Source: Callaeas wilsoni
Taxonomy: Eukaryota > Chordata > Aves > Passeriformes > Callaeidae
Assembly (NCBI GenBank): GCA_013398955.1
Contig: VWPU01006282.1
Coordinates: 62,001-126,000 of the forward strand
DNA: 64,000 bases
Direction of reading: 5' to 3'
This document shows, in pieces, positions 12,615-24,477 of the stretch. The first letter of the stretch is position 1, and every line of letters begins with the position of its first letter. The notes under the pieces were generated by a model. That model was not told the origin of the DNA, ran no database searches, and saw only the letters and a list, made by a program, of their open reading frames with translations. Made by a program: the position numbers and the translations under genes.

Positions 12615-12893
12615 GGCTCTACTCCCAAGCAACGGGACAAGAGGCAAGGGGCAGAAACTGATGCACAGGGAGTTCCAGCTGAACATGAGGAAGACCTTCT
12701 TTACTGTGCAGTGACCCCATACCGGACAGGCTGCCCAGCAAGCATGTGGAGTCTCCCTCGCTGGAGATATTCAAGAACCATCTGGACACAACCCTGTGCC
12801 ATGTTCTCCAAGATGGCCCTGCCTGAGCAGGGAGGTTGGACCAGATGCCCCACTGCAGTCCCTTCCAACCTTATCCATTCTGTGAAATACACA
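12615..12893 (+). mobile_element. CR1 retroposon fragment, 3' end
   Basis: This contains the CR1 3'-region landmarks in sense orientation: the CAGCTGAACATGAGGAAGAC stretch, the CAGGCTGCCCAG stretch, GTGGAGTCTCCCTCGCTGG, and the end CCCTTCCAACCTTATCCATTC. It closes with a degenerate ATTCTGTGAAAT tail that stands for the CR1 octamer tail. It is 5'-truncated with no coding capacity. The upstream edge, near CTCCCAAGCAACGGGACAAG, is approximate. Confidence 0.88.
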
Positions 12894-13093
12894 CTGCACA
12901 TAAAAAATGAGGAAGCTTTAAAAGTTTATATTTTATTTACAAGTAAAAGACTGCAATGAGTATTGATGAAGTAGGCTTTAATTTTATTCCTGAATTTAAA
13001 AAAGAAAGGGCAGTCATCTAGAACTCGATGATTACTTCAGTCTCTTGTAAACTTAAAGAAAGCAGTTTGAAATCAATTAAGGCATCTATTTCT

Positions 13094-13110
13094 AAAAAAA
13101 AAAAAAAAAA
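13094..13110. repeat. (A)17 tract
   Basis: An uninterrupted run of 17 A. It is not preceded by a recognisable retroposon body, so its origin is unclear. Confidence 0.95.
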
Positions 13111-13516
13111 CCCAGCTGATTATTTTCACCCCTCCATTTCCACAATGGTTAGTACTGAACTTTGCCGTGAGTTTGCTTCAAAATGTTTTGCATACTGGAC
13201 CAAAACACTTTCAATATTTCCTATCATTAAATTGCTTTGAACAAAAAGATTTCCTAGATGTTCATTCTTAATACTATTAACTAGATTTTGAACCTAAACA
13301 TGTTGAAGTGAAAACAATGGGGGGTGGTGGGGAATTAAATCCTGGAATGTTAATGTTCAGGATGTGTTTTCTTTAAACAAACAATAGAAACAAAGAAAGA
13401 TGCAGAATTCTGAAGTGAACCTACTCTAAATTTGCCTCCCTCACAGCACTGCTGTTGTTTTTATACTGGTGATAAAATCTTCTGTGAAATGCAATTATTA
13501 GTTTAAAACCCATTGA

Positions 13517-13781
13517 GCTGATGAGATCTCACAATCCAAGAGGAATAGATTTCTTAACTACAGCTGTGACCAGCTGGCTGCTAAACAGAAAAAGGATTGC
13601 TATTGCCGTCTCTGTGATGAGGCTCCAGTGGGCAATGCTGTGGTTGTTGGAACCCTTCCTGCGATTGAGAATCACATCAAACCAAGCAAAACCTGTTGTG
13701 ATTGGAGATGAGGGTTTTTTATGGACTGACAAGGTAACTGTAGGCACAAACACATTGACCCCAACTCTCAAAGACTCCTAA
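13517..13781 (+). pseudogene. possible coding relic, cysteine-rich segment
   Basis: One plus-strand frame is open from 13517 to a TGA at 13709-13711 and encodes a Cys-rich segment, DCYCRLCDEAPVGNAVVVG. The neighbouring frame then stays open to 13781 across the end of the first. That pattern would fit a one-base slip near the A run at 13687-13691 in an old coding sequence. No start codon context, splice acceptor or family could be recognised. A chance pair of overlapping frames is the alternative and is about as likely. Confidence 0.2.
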
Positions 13782-16700
13782 AGTTATCTATGATTACATG
13801 GATCTTCCATACACCCCACCAAATTATGTAACAAACCTATCAATACTTATATTGCTCTTAACTACACCCTAAAATAATCAACGTAATCTACACAGACTAC
13901 AAGCATATATGAAAAAAATCAAGCCATTAGAGACTAATCTACACACAGTTCAAGAAGTAATTTAACTACATCAGTTAAATTTAGAAACTGATTTATTTAA
14001 TCATTGCACAGGCAACCAAGATTTAAACCTCATCTTCAAGCAGATCCCTGTGCACTAGCTGCATAATTCAGAGGGAAGTTATTATGATGCCAATCACAGA
14101 GAAGTTCAGAGAAGAGGCCAATGACTGCATTTATTTGCAGAAATGAAAATTTCCCAGTCTCAGACAGTGATAACAAAGAGTATTTCTATATGTGATGAGC
14201 ATGCTAAGGCTCTCACAGTGCAGACACCAGTTTTAATACACAAAGAGAAGAAATTTGCTAACATCAAACCCATTTTGCCAGGCTGCAATTTAATTCAACT
14301 CCATGCAGTCAAGTCCAAAACGTAAATAAGTGCATACTGAAAAGAGTTTAACCCCAGACAGGCAAGAGCTAAGCTGAAATATTCAGCCTCTCCTAACATC
14401 AAAATCAGACAGAAACAAGAAAAGCTCATCAAAAATGCATGTTCCTCAAGATCAAAATCTGTGATCACTTCTCTATCATGTTTTAAGTTAGTCTCTCCCA
14501 AAACCAGTTCCACCTCATTTTGGCTTTACCGTTTGTCATGCAAGAATTCTGCGATACTTTCGCCTTTCTTACAGGTCTTTTTCCACCTCCAGGAGACCAT
14601 TGGGAAAACACTGTCCAACTACTCCCCCCATCCACTGCTATGCAATTAGTGATCTGGAACTTCTGCCTGGTCAAGTAGTCCAAAAACCTTCCACTGTTCT
14701 CCAGAGACTATTTCTCTCCTGCCCAATCTACTTTTCATATTCATTCTGCCCCATTCTGAAAAGCTTTTTTCCTTCAGGGAACTATTCTTAATGGTTTGTT
14801 TTAAAACAAAAATTTAAGCTACTAAATAATTCTGTAATTTAGCAGCCACGAAGGTTAAAGGATACAGGTTACACGACTGAAGAGTCACAGTACAGGCAAA
14901 AGTCTTGGCATACAAATTTGGGTTAACCCTGACTAAAAATATCCAAGTCGCTTTCCCAGTGAAAGTATTTCTAAAGACTGGAAGAGTATTATCCACACAG
15001 CAATCACAAACATGATTTTAACATCTTTTTCCAAAATGTGTAACTGAATACACGGTACTTTTATCTGCCAAACTATGTGTAAAGGTGTATTTTTTAGAAT
15101 TGCTCGTATGTGATGACAAAAGAATTCTTCAGGTAGCCTACCATATTGACAGCTGTGGCTGGTAAGCATCGGGGTGGTTTTCAAGCCCTGCATCTGCTAT
15201 TTCATTCCTGACTACACAACTTTCTTTGTGGAAGACACTTTTTTACTGTAGTGATGTAGGTTTATTACAGAAGTTTAGAAAAGCTACTGCATGCTACTCA
15301 CACAGGATGGTATTTTAAGCAATCAGCAACTTTTACAAACATTTAATATAGTGTTTTTATCAACCTGACAACTTTCAGGGGCATTTATATTAGCAAAACA
15401 CAGTAGGAAACCCAGAGAAGCCAGACAAGGCCCAACTACAGCCCAAGTGACAAAATGAGTGACTTAATTTCCAATTCAAATGCCTTGCTATGCATGCAGA
15501 ACAGGTGAACTAAGCTGTTTAATTTTTTTTATTATGACTTGTAAGTGAAATTCTTTGAACAGAAATTTTGAAAGAAAAAATATTACACTTCTGTAGAAAT
15601 CAACCATTATTTTAAGTACAAGTTTCTCATTTTATTGATCAGGTAGTTTCCAAATCATATGTCCAGTTAGAGTGTTTGTGATAAATGAATGATCAATGTT
15701 CAGCCAAAAATTAGAATTTGTTTACTAGAATTAGGTTTTAATACTTTTTTTTTTAAATTTAAAGGCTGATTGTTTTCAAGTATGTTCAGCGTTGTCTTTA
15801 TACACCCTTCAGTTATGTTAAACACCAGACTAGTTAAAAACTAGACACTTCAATTAAACTCTATGTGAAAGATGGGCTTAAACTGCACAAAGAAACAAAA
15901 TATTTGATAAAACTACACTACAAATGAATAGCAAATATCGCAAAATAATTTCTGAAGTTTTATGAATAAATATAACCTATGTAAAATATTCCAAAAGGTT
16001 CTTATTCCTGTGGTAACTAATTTCTACAGCTTCCTACAAATAAAACCAGTGATATTTCCATGCAGCCTGAAATGTAACAGTGCTGTAACAATTCACTGCT
16101 TCAGTAAATAATAAGCAATATGCTAATCTAATAACCTAGTAGTGAAACATATTTTCAATCTTTCAATTTTTTTTTTGCACACTACTTACTTACCCTGACA
16201 CACTTCCTCCGCTTTTGACATTTACAGCAAGAGATCTTTTTTCCAAACAATTTCAGTATATAACCATTGATTTACCTTTCCATTTAACAGGTAATGCAAG
16301 AGAGGTAAAGGGGGAAAGAGTGGGTTGTCTTTCACCCTTCTCCTTCAAAGGCTGTTGCTGTAACTCTCCCATTCCTGTGTGCACCATATTGCTTCCTGAT
16401 TTCCTCATTCCTCGAAACAGTTTCCTACTTGAAATTGTGAATGCACGCATTTTCCAGAATTCTTCTTTTTCCTAACTTAAAAGTGCAATCTCTTTCAGAA
16501 CATATGCTGATAAGCATCTTGAGTATCATCACACATATACTCAGAACTCAAAATTGAAATAAGCGTAAGTGAATTTCAGCTGATGGGGAAAGTGTGGCAA
16601 AGGATCATAGCCAGGGTTACAGACAGTTCTAGGACACAAGAGAACAGTATCCTAAACAACTGTCTCCTAAAGCACTGCTGCATCTTTTACTGGTTTTCAG

Positions 16701-17533
16701 AGACCTTGAAGCAAGGCTGGCAGTGGTTTGTGCCAAAGGCAGCACTGTGGTGTGCAATGAAGGAAGAAAAGAGTCTCTCCTACAAGTAGCTAATACTACT
16801 TTTAACCTCACCCTCTGAGAAGGAAGAACAACAAATCTGCTCTTCAGCTTCTTCTCCTGCTCAAAAGCTTTCTCTCTCCCACTGCAGAAGGCAACAAGCT
16901 GCAGCTCCCTGTACATATACATATACACACACTTATCAGCTGTACTTATTGTAACAAAATTGTCTGCACTTTGGCAGTAGTCCTTCATTAGCATCCCCCC
17001 CTCCGGTGTGTCCCACCTCCTGTATCACAGAATGAAGGAAGCTTCCAGCAACACAAGAGAGTCCTCATCTAAAGGTTCCTGGTGTTGAGTGTGGCAGCTG
17101 AGACAGATGGGGGACAGGGGGACATTTCCCCACACAGCTAGTTTAATATCAATAAATATAAATCTTTTATTATCCGTTGCACTTTGAGGCAAACAAACAT
17201 TCAACCTCAGCAGATTTAGTTTAAATCTCTTAGACAATACATCAACAAAGTACAGATTATACAGGGTAAAAGTAATTAACAGATGCAAATTTATAAATCC
17301 AATATCTCATGAACAACCATGAATAAAGTAAATTTATTTCAGTTTTCTACACAATAAGATTAGTATTTAAATACCAGTCTCCTGGGTTAGCAATGCTTTC
17401 GACATTTGTTTCAGGGCCTAATACAGCACATCATCAACATCACAAAAATATAAACCTCCTTCCCAAGGCTAACTCAAAACCTTCTGGACAAGTTTCCAAA
17501 ATTCATCACTGGTCTTCAGTTCGAGGGACTTAC

Positions 17534-17714
17534 CACAGTCTTCAAAGCTGTTTGTAATAGATTCACACAAACGCAAAGTAAGTGACAAGCAATGTTCAGT
17601 AAGAGCTCTCTTGAACAACTTACCATTTAAAAAGGAGTGCAGAATATTCGTACTGTTTACACGTTTGAGAAGACAGCTGTTCTCCAACTTCCCAGCACAC
17701 TCAGGTGGCTTTTT
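17534..17714 (-). CDS. candidate internal exon, unidentified protein
   Basis: On the minus strand this 181-nt segment follows a strong acceptor (TTTGTCTTTGTTTGCAG) and ends at a strong donor (CTGTG/GTAAGTCC). The phase-0 frame is open through the exon and for 21 more codons to a TAG at about 17469. It includes LLKRVNSTNILHSFLNGKLF and LSLTLRLCESITNSF, an alpha-helical, Leu-rich pattern. I could not place it in a family. This is the longest and best bounded of the minus-strand candidates, but it still lacks any independent evidence such as a neighbouring recognised exon. Confidence 0.33.
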
Positions 17715-18917
17715 CTGCAAACAAAGACAAATTTAACTTAGTCTTTCAGTAACAGAATAATTAAAAATATGCATTAAAAATGGGGGTTGGTTCAGCGAAC
17801 AGCTAGAAAAAAACTTAGTAATATATGCATGAGTAGAATCCAGACAGTTTTAACTCTTTTGTGCTAAATATTTCATGTTACAGCTTAATTTTTTTCAAGG
17901 TAACAAAATAGCTTGTGTTATTTTAGAATCAATTTTTAAATAGAAATATCTGCAGAGAAAGTAACATTTGCCCACTTGAAGACTGTGGGGACGGAAAAAT
18001 GATATAACGGCCTACAGTAATGCACAATAAAACAGCAGGTTTAAACCCCTCTGAGATTCTTCACAGCAAATTAAATATTACTGAACAGAAACCCATTAGA
18101 ACAGACTAAAAAAAGCAAGGAGAAATCTCTTGCAAAAATTAAGTAGTGAGATGTTGCCATGAAAATATTACAGTTCCTAGCATCATTGTGACTTATAGAT
18201 TAACATTTAGTCATACACTAAATTTTTATAAATTAAGGTTTTTTGCAGTTAAGATATAAATGCCCTTTCTGCAAGAACTGTATAAAAATGATCTCTAAAA
18301 CAGATCACTTGCTTATAGGAGGCTAATATTACTACATTACTTTTAAAGGGTGCTACTATGCATTTTTTTGCCTAAATATTTTAGACAATTAAAATTTACA
18401 AGAAAAAAAAAACTTCTTTATCTCAAGGACACAATTATAAACCAGGATTTATAAGAAAGACAAAGCATCTAGAAGAGCAAGACTCTGTTAAAGTTACCAC
18501 ACAGATTTCTCAAAAGCAAGACAGCAGTGTCCTGCTTGCTCGCTGTCACCACCTGCCTTGCTCATTTTCCTTCATCCTCCCTCAGAATATCAGAGCTTTA
18601 GGGTGCCCAGACCTTGATTCCACTAAGCACTGGTGCAGTAACCACCAATTCCAAATAAAATATTGTCCTCTAGTTAACTTCCTAGCAAAATCTACCAGTT
18701 TGTCAAGGTCTTTCCTGGTCCTCACGTAGGTGCTTATGTGCTTAGAGAAAAAACTGTTTTGAAGAGACACATTATAAAGGCTCACATACATGTAACTCAC
18801 TCATGTTCTCATTACCAGGACAGGTGTAGTATACAGGGGAAGTGCCTTTCAAACACAGCTTCACAATCCCAACTAAATTATGCCAGACAGGATCCTGTCA
18901 GCCTAAGTTAATACAAG
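17715..18917. other. non-coding stretch, nothing recognised
   Basis: AT-rich, with short A and T tracts and no open frame, repeat or promoter that I can support. Confidence 0.5.
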
Positions 18918-19360
18918 ATGGATGTGGACATGCTGAAGGGATTCCAGGAGGGCCACAAGGATTGTCAGAGGGGCTAGAGCACCTTGTCCTATGAAGACAG
19001 GAGGCTGGAGAAGAGAAGGCTCCAGGGAGACCTTCCAGCAACTTCCAGGGCCAAGATGAGACCAATAAGAGAGCTGGCGATGGACTTTTTACAAAGACAT
19101 GTAACAGAAAGACAAGGGGGAATGGCTTTAAACCGAAAGAGGGTACGTTTAGGTTCTATATTGGAAAGAAATTCTTCACTTTGGAAGTGGTGAGACACTG
19201 GAATGGGTTGCCCAGAGAAGTTATGGAAGTGTTCAAAGGCCAGGCTGGATGGGGCTTTGTGCAGCCTGGTCTAGTGGAAGGTGCTCTGCCCTTGGCAATG
19301 GCAATGGAACTAGATATTCTTTAAGATTCCTTCCAACCCAGGCTATTCTGTGATTCTGTA
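18918..19360 (+). mobile_element. CR1 retroposon fragment, 3' part
   Basis: Sense-orientation CR1. It contains GGAGGGCCACAAGGATTGTC, an AGGAGGCTGGAGAAGAGAAG stretch, a CTGGAATGGGTTGCCCAGAG stretch, and the end TTCCAACCCAGGCTATTCTG. The terminal tail TGTGATTCTGTA matches the octamer-type tail expected for CR1. Internal small deletions are present. The body differs from the copies at 10.5 and 25 kb, suggesting a separate subfamily and insertion event. Confidence 0.9.
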
Positions 19361-20931
19361 AGTGACTTCAACCAGCAGTGATTTAAGTATGCCTGTTGTT
19401 CAGGAAACAGTAAATCTGCTCTAGAGCAAATAGCACTATATTGAAAACACTACAGAACAGACATCATAGAGCACTTGCAGTACAAGGTGACTGGAACTTT
19501 ATATAGATCTTAAACCCTCTAGCACTACCAGGGTGGCTGAGAATGTATTTACACATTACATTATCCTCAGCAGCAAAGGCACGTTATGAAGTTCTCAGTT
19601 CCCCACATTAGCTACGCGTTTTTGTCCACACACTGCAGTTTACCACTTCCATCATTTACATCTACACACCGCCTGCAGCACTGCACCGCATAATCCTTGA
19701 ATCCAACCTGTGATGAAAGAACTCCTAACTCAGATCAACAATATATGACCTATACAGGAATGGAAATAAAGCTGAGAATTACCACAAAGTGAGGACGACT
19801 CTCAGCTTTCAGAGTGAAATAAAATCAAATCAACTATCATGACATATATTTTAGTATAAATCCTTACCTAGTTAAGTAAAAACATCAAGACATGGTCAAT
19901 ATCAAGCAGTTTTAGATCTTTTTTCTGTAATTAGATTTTTTTTTAAAGTAGAACATTAAAAAAGGCCCAAGACAGAGAAAAAATGTTGGACTTTCTAACT
20001 ATGTGTTCTGCATTTAAGATACATAGCTATGATGAAAATGCAACACGAGATACAGAAAGGAAAATATGTTTTGGAACACCACTAATAGTCAAGGACACCA
20101 CTGACTCCTCTGCCAAGTGCCCCATTTGACACATTCACTGACTAAATTACAGAAAGTACTGAACAGTTTCAACAGGGTAAGAATTTAGACATGCAGAATG
20201 TGTAACACCGACTTCTGGTAAGAAATGTATTTCCAGCTGCATTTTGTTTAAAATCAATGTTTTAAAGCTTTCTAAACAAAACTAGAAACGAGGATATTAT
20301 AGGCAAGCAATCTGAAGAACAAGCTATATGGCACACAGAGGATTACGTCAGAAATCCACAGGGAAAAAAACATAAAGGATTTAATGCAAGACATAACTTT
20401 TACACAGATTGAGGATTAAAAGTATCCAAATGGCAGGTCATCATGAAAATGGTGAAAAAAGGGCTTTATTTTGAAGTCTGCTTTCTGGAGTGGGGGGAGG
20501 GTATTTAAAACATGCTTTCATATATGGAGATCCAAAGCTTACCACTATAGTTTGAATTCAAGTAACTGCTTACCAATGCATACACACAAAAAAGGAAGTG
20601 GTTTAAAATTTAAGTACTGGTTTGCCTTGTTAAATTCATGCATATATTCAATCTTAAAAGCATGAAAGTCAATCTTGGAAACTACTGTAACTCTGCAACA
20701 CGCATTTGGAAAACCCAGACAGGTTCTACTTCAAAGAGTAGAACCACACATCAGCTAGTGGTTAGGTCTCCTTTGATCTTAAGTACTTCTACAGTGAGAT
20801 GTGGGCTTTTCTGTTACAGAGCCATAGAAACAATTACTTAAAACTAAGGGACCTCTCAGTAGTACATCCTAAGCAGCTTTCATGAGATTCATCAAGACAA
20901 CCCAAAAGTTTCTTATCTTTAAACTAGACTT
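19361..20931. other. non-coding stretch, nothing recognised
   Basis: Unique-looking AT-rich sequence between a CR1 and the solo LTR. No gene or regulatory site can be supported. Confidence 0.5.
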
Positions 20932-20936
20932 GTTCC
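20932..20936. repeat. 5-bp target site duplication, left copy
   Basis: GTTCC sits immediately before the TG that opens the LTR and is repeated exactly at 21960-21964. Confidence 0.8.
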
Positions 20937-21959
20937 TGTAGGGGTTTTAGGAGTTCTTCTCTTGTTTTGTTGGGTTTTTTTTCCTTCTTAAGGAATTTCC
21001 CCCATACATGTTGCTAATGGGCCATAAGGACTGGACACTTAACAGAGATGGCTCCTCTCTCTTGCCTGAGGTTTCCCAGCTAAGAGGGAGATACCTCAAG
21101 ATTGGAGACTGGAAAAAGTAGGGTTGGGGCTAGCCCCTGGCTCTCTCGCTCTCTTTCTCTCATCTTGGGAAGAGGGACAGTCGGGGCGGTTTGGAGGGGA
21201 GAGTTCGCAACTGTCACCGCCATCCAGCCCGGTCCTGCTTCTTCTGCCGTGGGGCGAGCCCCTGCTCGTAAGGGCAGCCTTCTGAACTGGGACCTTATTA
21301 ACACCCACCTCACTAAGGGAAGGACTTTCTTACCATCTGCCTGGGTGCCCGATCCTGCCTCTCCCTGCCTTCCTTGGAGCCNTCGCAGCCCTCTCTGTAG
21401 CTCCGCACCTCCTGCCTGCCGAGACCTCCCGGGGGTTCCCACTATGGCTCCAGAGTGTGATACATCTCCTCCATCACCCCGGGATTTTTGATCCTCTCTG
21501 ACATTCCAGCTTGCCACACCTGAGAGTCCTGCTGGGACACCGGGCTCGGCTGTCCTTGGGGTTTGTGCAGCGAGCCTCTCTCCCATCCCGTCCCGGTCAC
21601 ACCGCTCGCCCCACAGCGCCCCCTGCAGCCGCGGGGGAATCATCGCACCTGCCCTGCCCACCGGGAGCCACCAGCGCCCCTGCTGGCTGTGACCGGAACT
21701 GCACCGAAGGGGAAAGTGCCTGCGGCCAAGACGGCCGTCACTGGGCTCCTGCTTCTGTTTTGTTGTTAATGCCACAGTTGTTGTTGGTTTTGCCTTACTG
21801 GATATACTAGTAAAGAACTGTTACTCCTATTCTCATATCTTTGCCTGAGAGCCCCTTAATATCAAAATTATAACAATTCGGAGGGAAGAGGTCCACATTT
21901 TCCATTCCAAGGAAGACTTCTGCCCTCCTTAGCAGACACCCGTCTCTCAAACCAAGATA
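20937..21959 (+). mobile_element. solo LTR of an endogenous retrovirus, 1023 bp
   Basis: The element opens with TGTAGGGG and closes with ACCAAGATA. The expected terminal CA appears as TA, a single-base decay. It is flanked by exact 5-bp repeats (GTTCC). The centre (about 21180-21740) is strongly GC- and CpG-rich against an AT-rich background, as for a promoter-bearing U3. An AGTAAA polyadenylation-like signal at 21809-21814, followed by the CTTTGCCTGAGAGCC and AATTCGGAGGGAAGAG stretches, suggests the R-U5 part and plus orientation. No primer-binding site, gag, pol or env lies next to it, so it is a recombined solo LTR. From memory the 3' part resembles LTRs common in songbirds, possibly of the ERVL class, but I cannot confirm the family. 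Base 21382 is N. Confidence 0.88.
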
Positions 21960-21964
21960 GTTCC
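21960..21964. repeat. 5-bp target site duplication, right copy
   Basis: GTTCC immediately follows the last base of the LTR and matches 20932-20936. Confidence 0.8.
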
Positions 21965-22241
21965 ATATCCCAGTCTTAAATTCAAGTGCAGAACAGGAGC
22001 AGCATAAAGACACAGCAGCTCATGTTTTCCAGGTGGTCTTTAATCAAAGATTCACTTGCTGTTGTCTAGTCCGAACTCTTGAGTCTCCACAGCATCCAGA
22101 AATGCAAAATTAGTTTGGATAAACACTGTACTTCGAGTGCAGAGAGCAATCTGCCCTCTGACAAGCCCTCAAGGGACAATTCCCCACTCCGCATCTTCTT
22201 CAGAACCACTCTGACAGTCAGCCTTAGTCACAGCACCCAGT

Positions 22242-22751
22242 GTGTCCTTTGCCACCAATTCCTTCCAAGGAACAAACAAGATCAAGCTCTTGAAGATTTT
22301 TTTTAGAGCAAAGGCAGATAAATTAAAAACATCCAACCTGTGTGGAGTACCTGGTGTCTCTTTTATTCCTTTTCACTCACTGGATTATGGTACAAATATT
22401 CACTACTTGACTGAGTTTAGCAGTCCTTCAGTACTGGACAGAGGTGACCCATCTAAACAACAGGCTCACAAAATCCTAAACATCCTGGGGAATTTATCTG
22501 AGGTTAAACACTTGCTCTTCAGCGACTTTGCAATCTACAAAAGCCAGCCCATCAAGCCTGTGAGCCAGCCAGTAACAGCAGTGGTTTCTCAGGCATTCTT
22601 TGCTGATAAGAAGCATGACCATCCCTACATCTATCACCTCTGGTATCTCAACAAGAAGAGGCTTGCCCAGGACTACACTCTCTTCTTAATGGTCAGCACT
22701 GACTCTTTACTGCAAATGAAGCCAAACAAAGGTTATACCACAAATTGCTAG
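22242..22751 (+). pseudogene. unidentified 170-codon open frame, possible relic
   Basis: This is one of the longest non-artefactual plus-strand open frames (170 codons). The same frame is also nearly open upstream, with one stop between it and about 22140. The sequence has a protein-like mix, for example QAHKILNILGNLSEVKHLLF and VSQAFFADKKHDHPYIYHLW, but I recognise no domain. Just downstream, at about 22840-23250, the opposite strand is open for about 135 codons with a single TGA. There is no CpG promoter, splice support or poly(A) tail. It could be a decayed retrocopy or other coding relic, or a chance frame, of which about one this long is expected in 64 kb. Confidence 0.22.
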
Positions 22752-24477
22752 TACCAACCACAACAGATTGGAAGTAGCTCTCATCTTTGATCCAAAAAGA
22801 AAGGGTTCTTCCACCACCACAAAACAAAAAAGGCCAATATCTCTAAAAAAGAACAGATTTCAGATGGAATATCAATATCAAAATGCTTTCAAGCACTTGA
22901 AAAGGTTTGCTGGCAGCCTTCACCATCCCTAAATTCTTTACAGTAACAATCCTAATATCACAGCACAAGTCTTCTGTACTATCAGCCTGCTCCTTCTCCC
23001 AATACAGCCCTGCACTCTTCTCCAGAAGTTCAGCGTACACATCTTTACAGAATACCAAACAGTTCCCTCCTAGATCCACTCCCAGCCTGTAGAGATGTCT
23101 CCTTAACGATTCACAAAAGGAATGCTGATGGCTTCACTGAAGTGGATCCCCACTCTCATGTAACAACACTAAAAATGGATCATCCTCAGCAGACAGCATC
23201 TCTGCAATTTCAGTTGTTACCCACCGAGCATTATATAGCACAGTTTTTCAATAACTAATATTTAAGAATATGTTCCTTAAAATAGAAGGTCCCTTAAATT
23301 CTACTTTCTGGAACATTCAACCTCACTTCTTGTCGTTAGCAGACACTGCTAAAAAGCATGAACATTTATTTAGACAGATGCTTCATGTAAGTACTCCAGA
23401 CAGAAAACCTGTGGTTTCATTAAGGGGATTAGTCCAAGGCTAGGTGATGGGACTTTCAACTTAAATACTTCATTAAAATACCTGAATTTGGTGACAAAAT
23501 CAATCCAAAAATATTGTCAGGTCATTAACAACCAACATTCAAATCAAATACCAGATTTCACCTTGTGCTGGACAAAACTTAAAATTTTCTTTACTCAGAC
23601 TTCTCTAGAAATAGTAGAGGGTCATGCAGCTTGTACCCTACAGTTTCGTAACCTTAGAGAGAAGTGGCAGAGTAAGGGAAGCATGAATCAGCATAGGCCA
23701 CAGAACCCTGCTGAAAAGCATTAGCCAAAAATACCATATATACACACACACACAAACCACTAAAATGAGACACTTCAAGACTGATAAATGAAATCTACTA
23801 GGCTTCAGAATGTCAGGGGAAAAAAGGGAACTTAAACAGAACTGATGTGATTTTTTAAAAGGAGAAAAAATATCACATCTGTAAAGAAGTGCAACAGGGA
23901 AGGAAGCAGCACCAAGGTCCTACTGAATGACTCAGCACTGCTGTAGCTGACAGTCAACTTCAATTCCACGGAATCAGAATTATGCAGATGGTCACAGTCT
24001 GGATCAAGCAAGCAGCTGCTCCCTCTAGCACATCCCATTCAGGGCCAAGACACATTTTTACATCTGGATCTAGCTGAAAGCAACCACTCACATCACTCCA
24101 TGGCTAATTCCCCTACAGCTTGGTGGTGAAAGAGAAATGAAAAAACTTAAGAGCACTCAGATTTAATGTTTGGAGAACAGAAGGCACATCCTTCACCCTA
24201 ACAGACAGAATGATGCTTTGTGGTATAGAGCTGGGTACATGGAAAAAATTTCACCTTCCCTGTTATTATGTCCTCCTAAGAGGCCACATTCTTTGTTTAA
24301 AAACTACAACTGAGATATGAAGCTTGCTTCCATTGGGAACTACTTTATGATCCTTTAAATGGCTTTTTAAAGTACATAAATAGCAAGAGGTCTAAAAAAC
24401 CACATTGGACTTGTGGGAGATGATTAAGTGACTACTAGGGGTGAATTAAAAGCCACGGCATTCCGTGCTTTTTTTCC
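22752..24477. other. non-coding stretch with a minus-strand protein-like segment
   Basis: Minus strand 23250 to 22845 reads through about 135 codons with one TGA, including LGVDLGGNCLVFCKDVYAEL. No family was recognised. A short TA/CA run lies at about 23736-23752. Nothing else can be supported. Confidence 0.35.

Larger units (their letters stand above)
12894..17533. other. mostly non-coding stretch
   Basis: Apart from the A17 tract and the possible relic at 13.5 kb, this is AT-rich DNA with no repeat family recognised. Open frames of 60-120 codons on either strand (for example minus 16629-16994 and 17025-17288) lack recognisable motifs or convincing boundaries. Nothing else can be supported. 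Confidence 0.5.

Noticed and set aside
21080..21810. 231-codon minus and 129/99-codon plus frames
   Set aside because: They lie wholly inside the solo LTR and cross the N. They reflect the GC-rich U3, not a gene.
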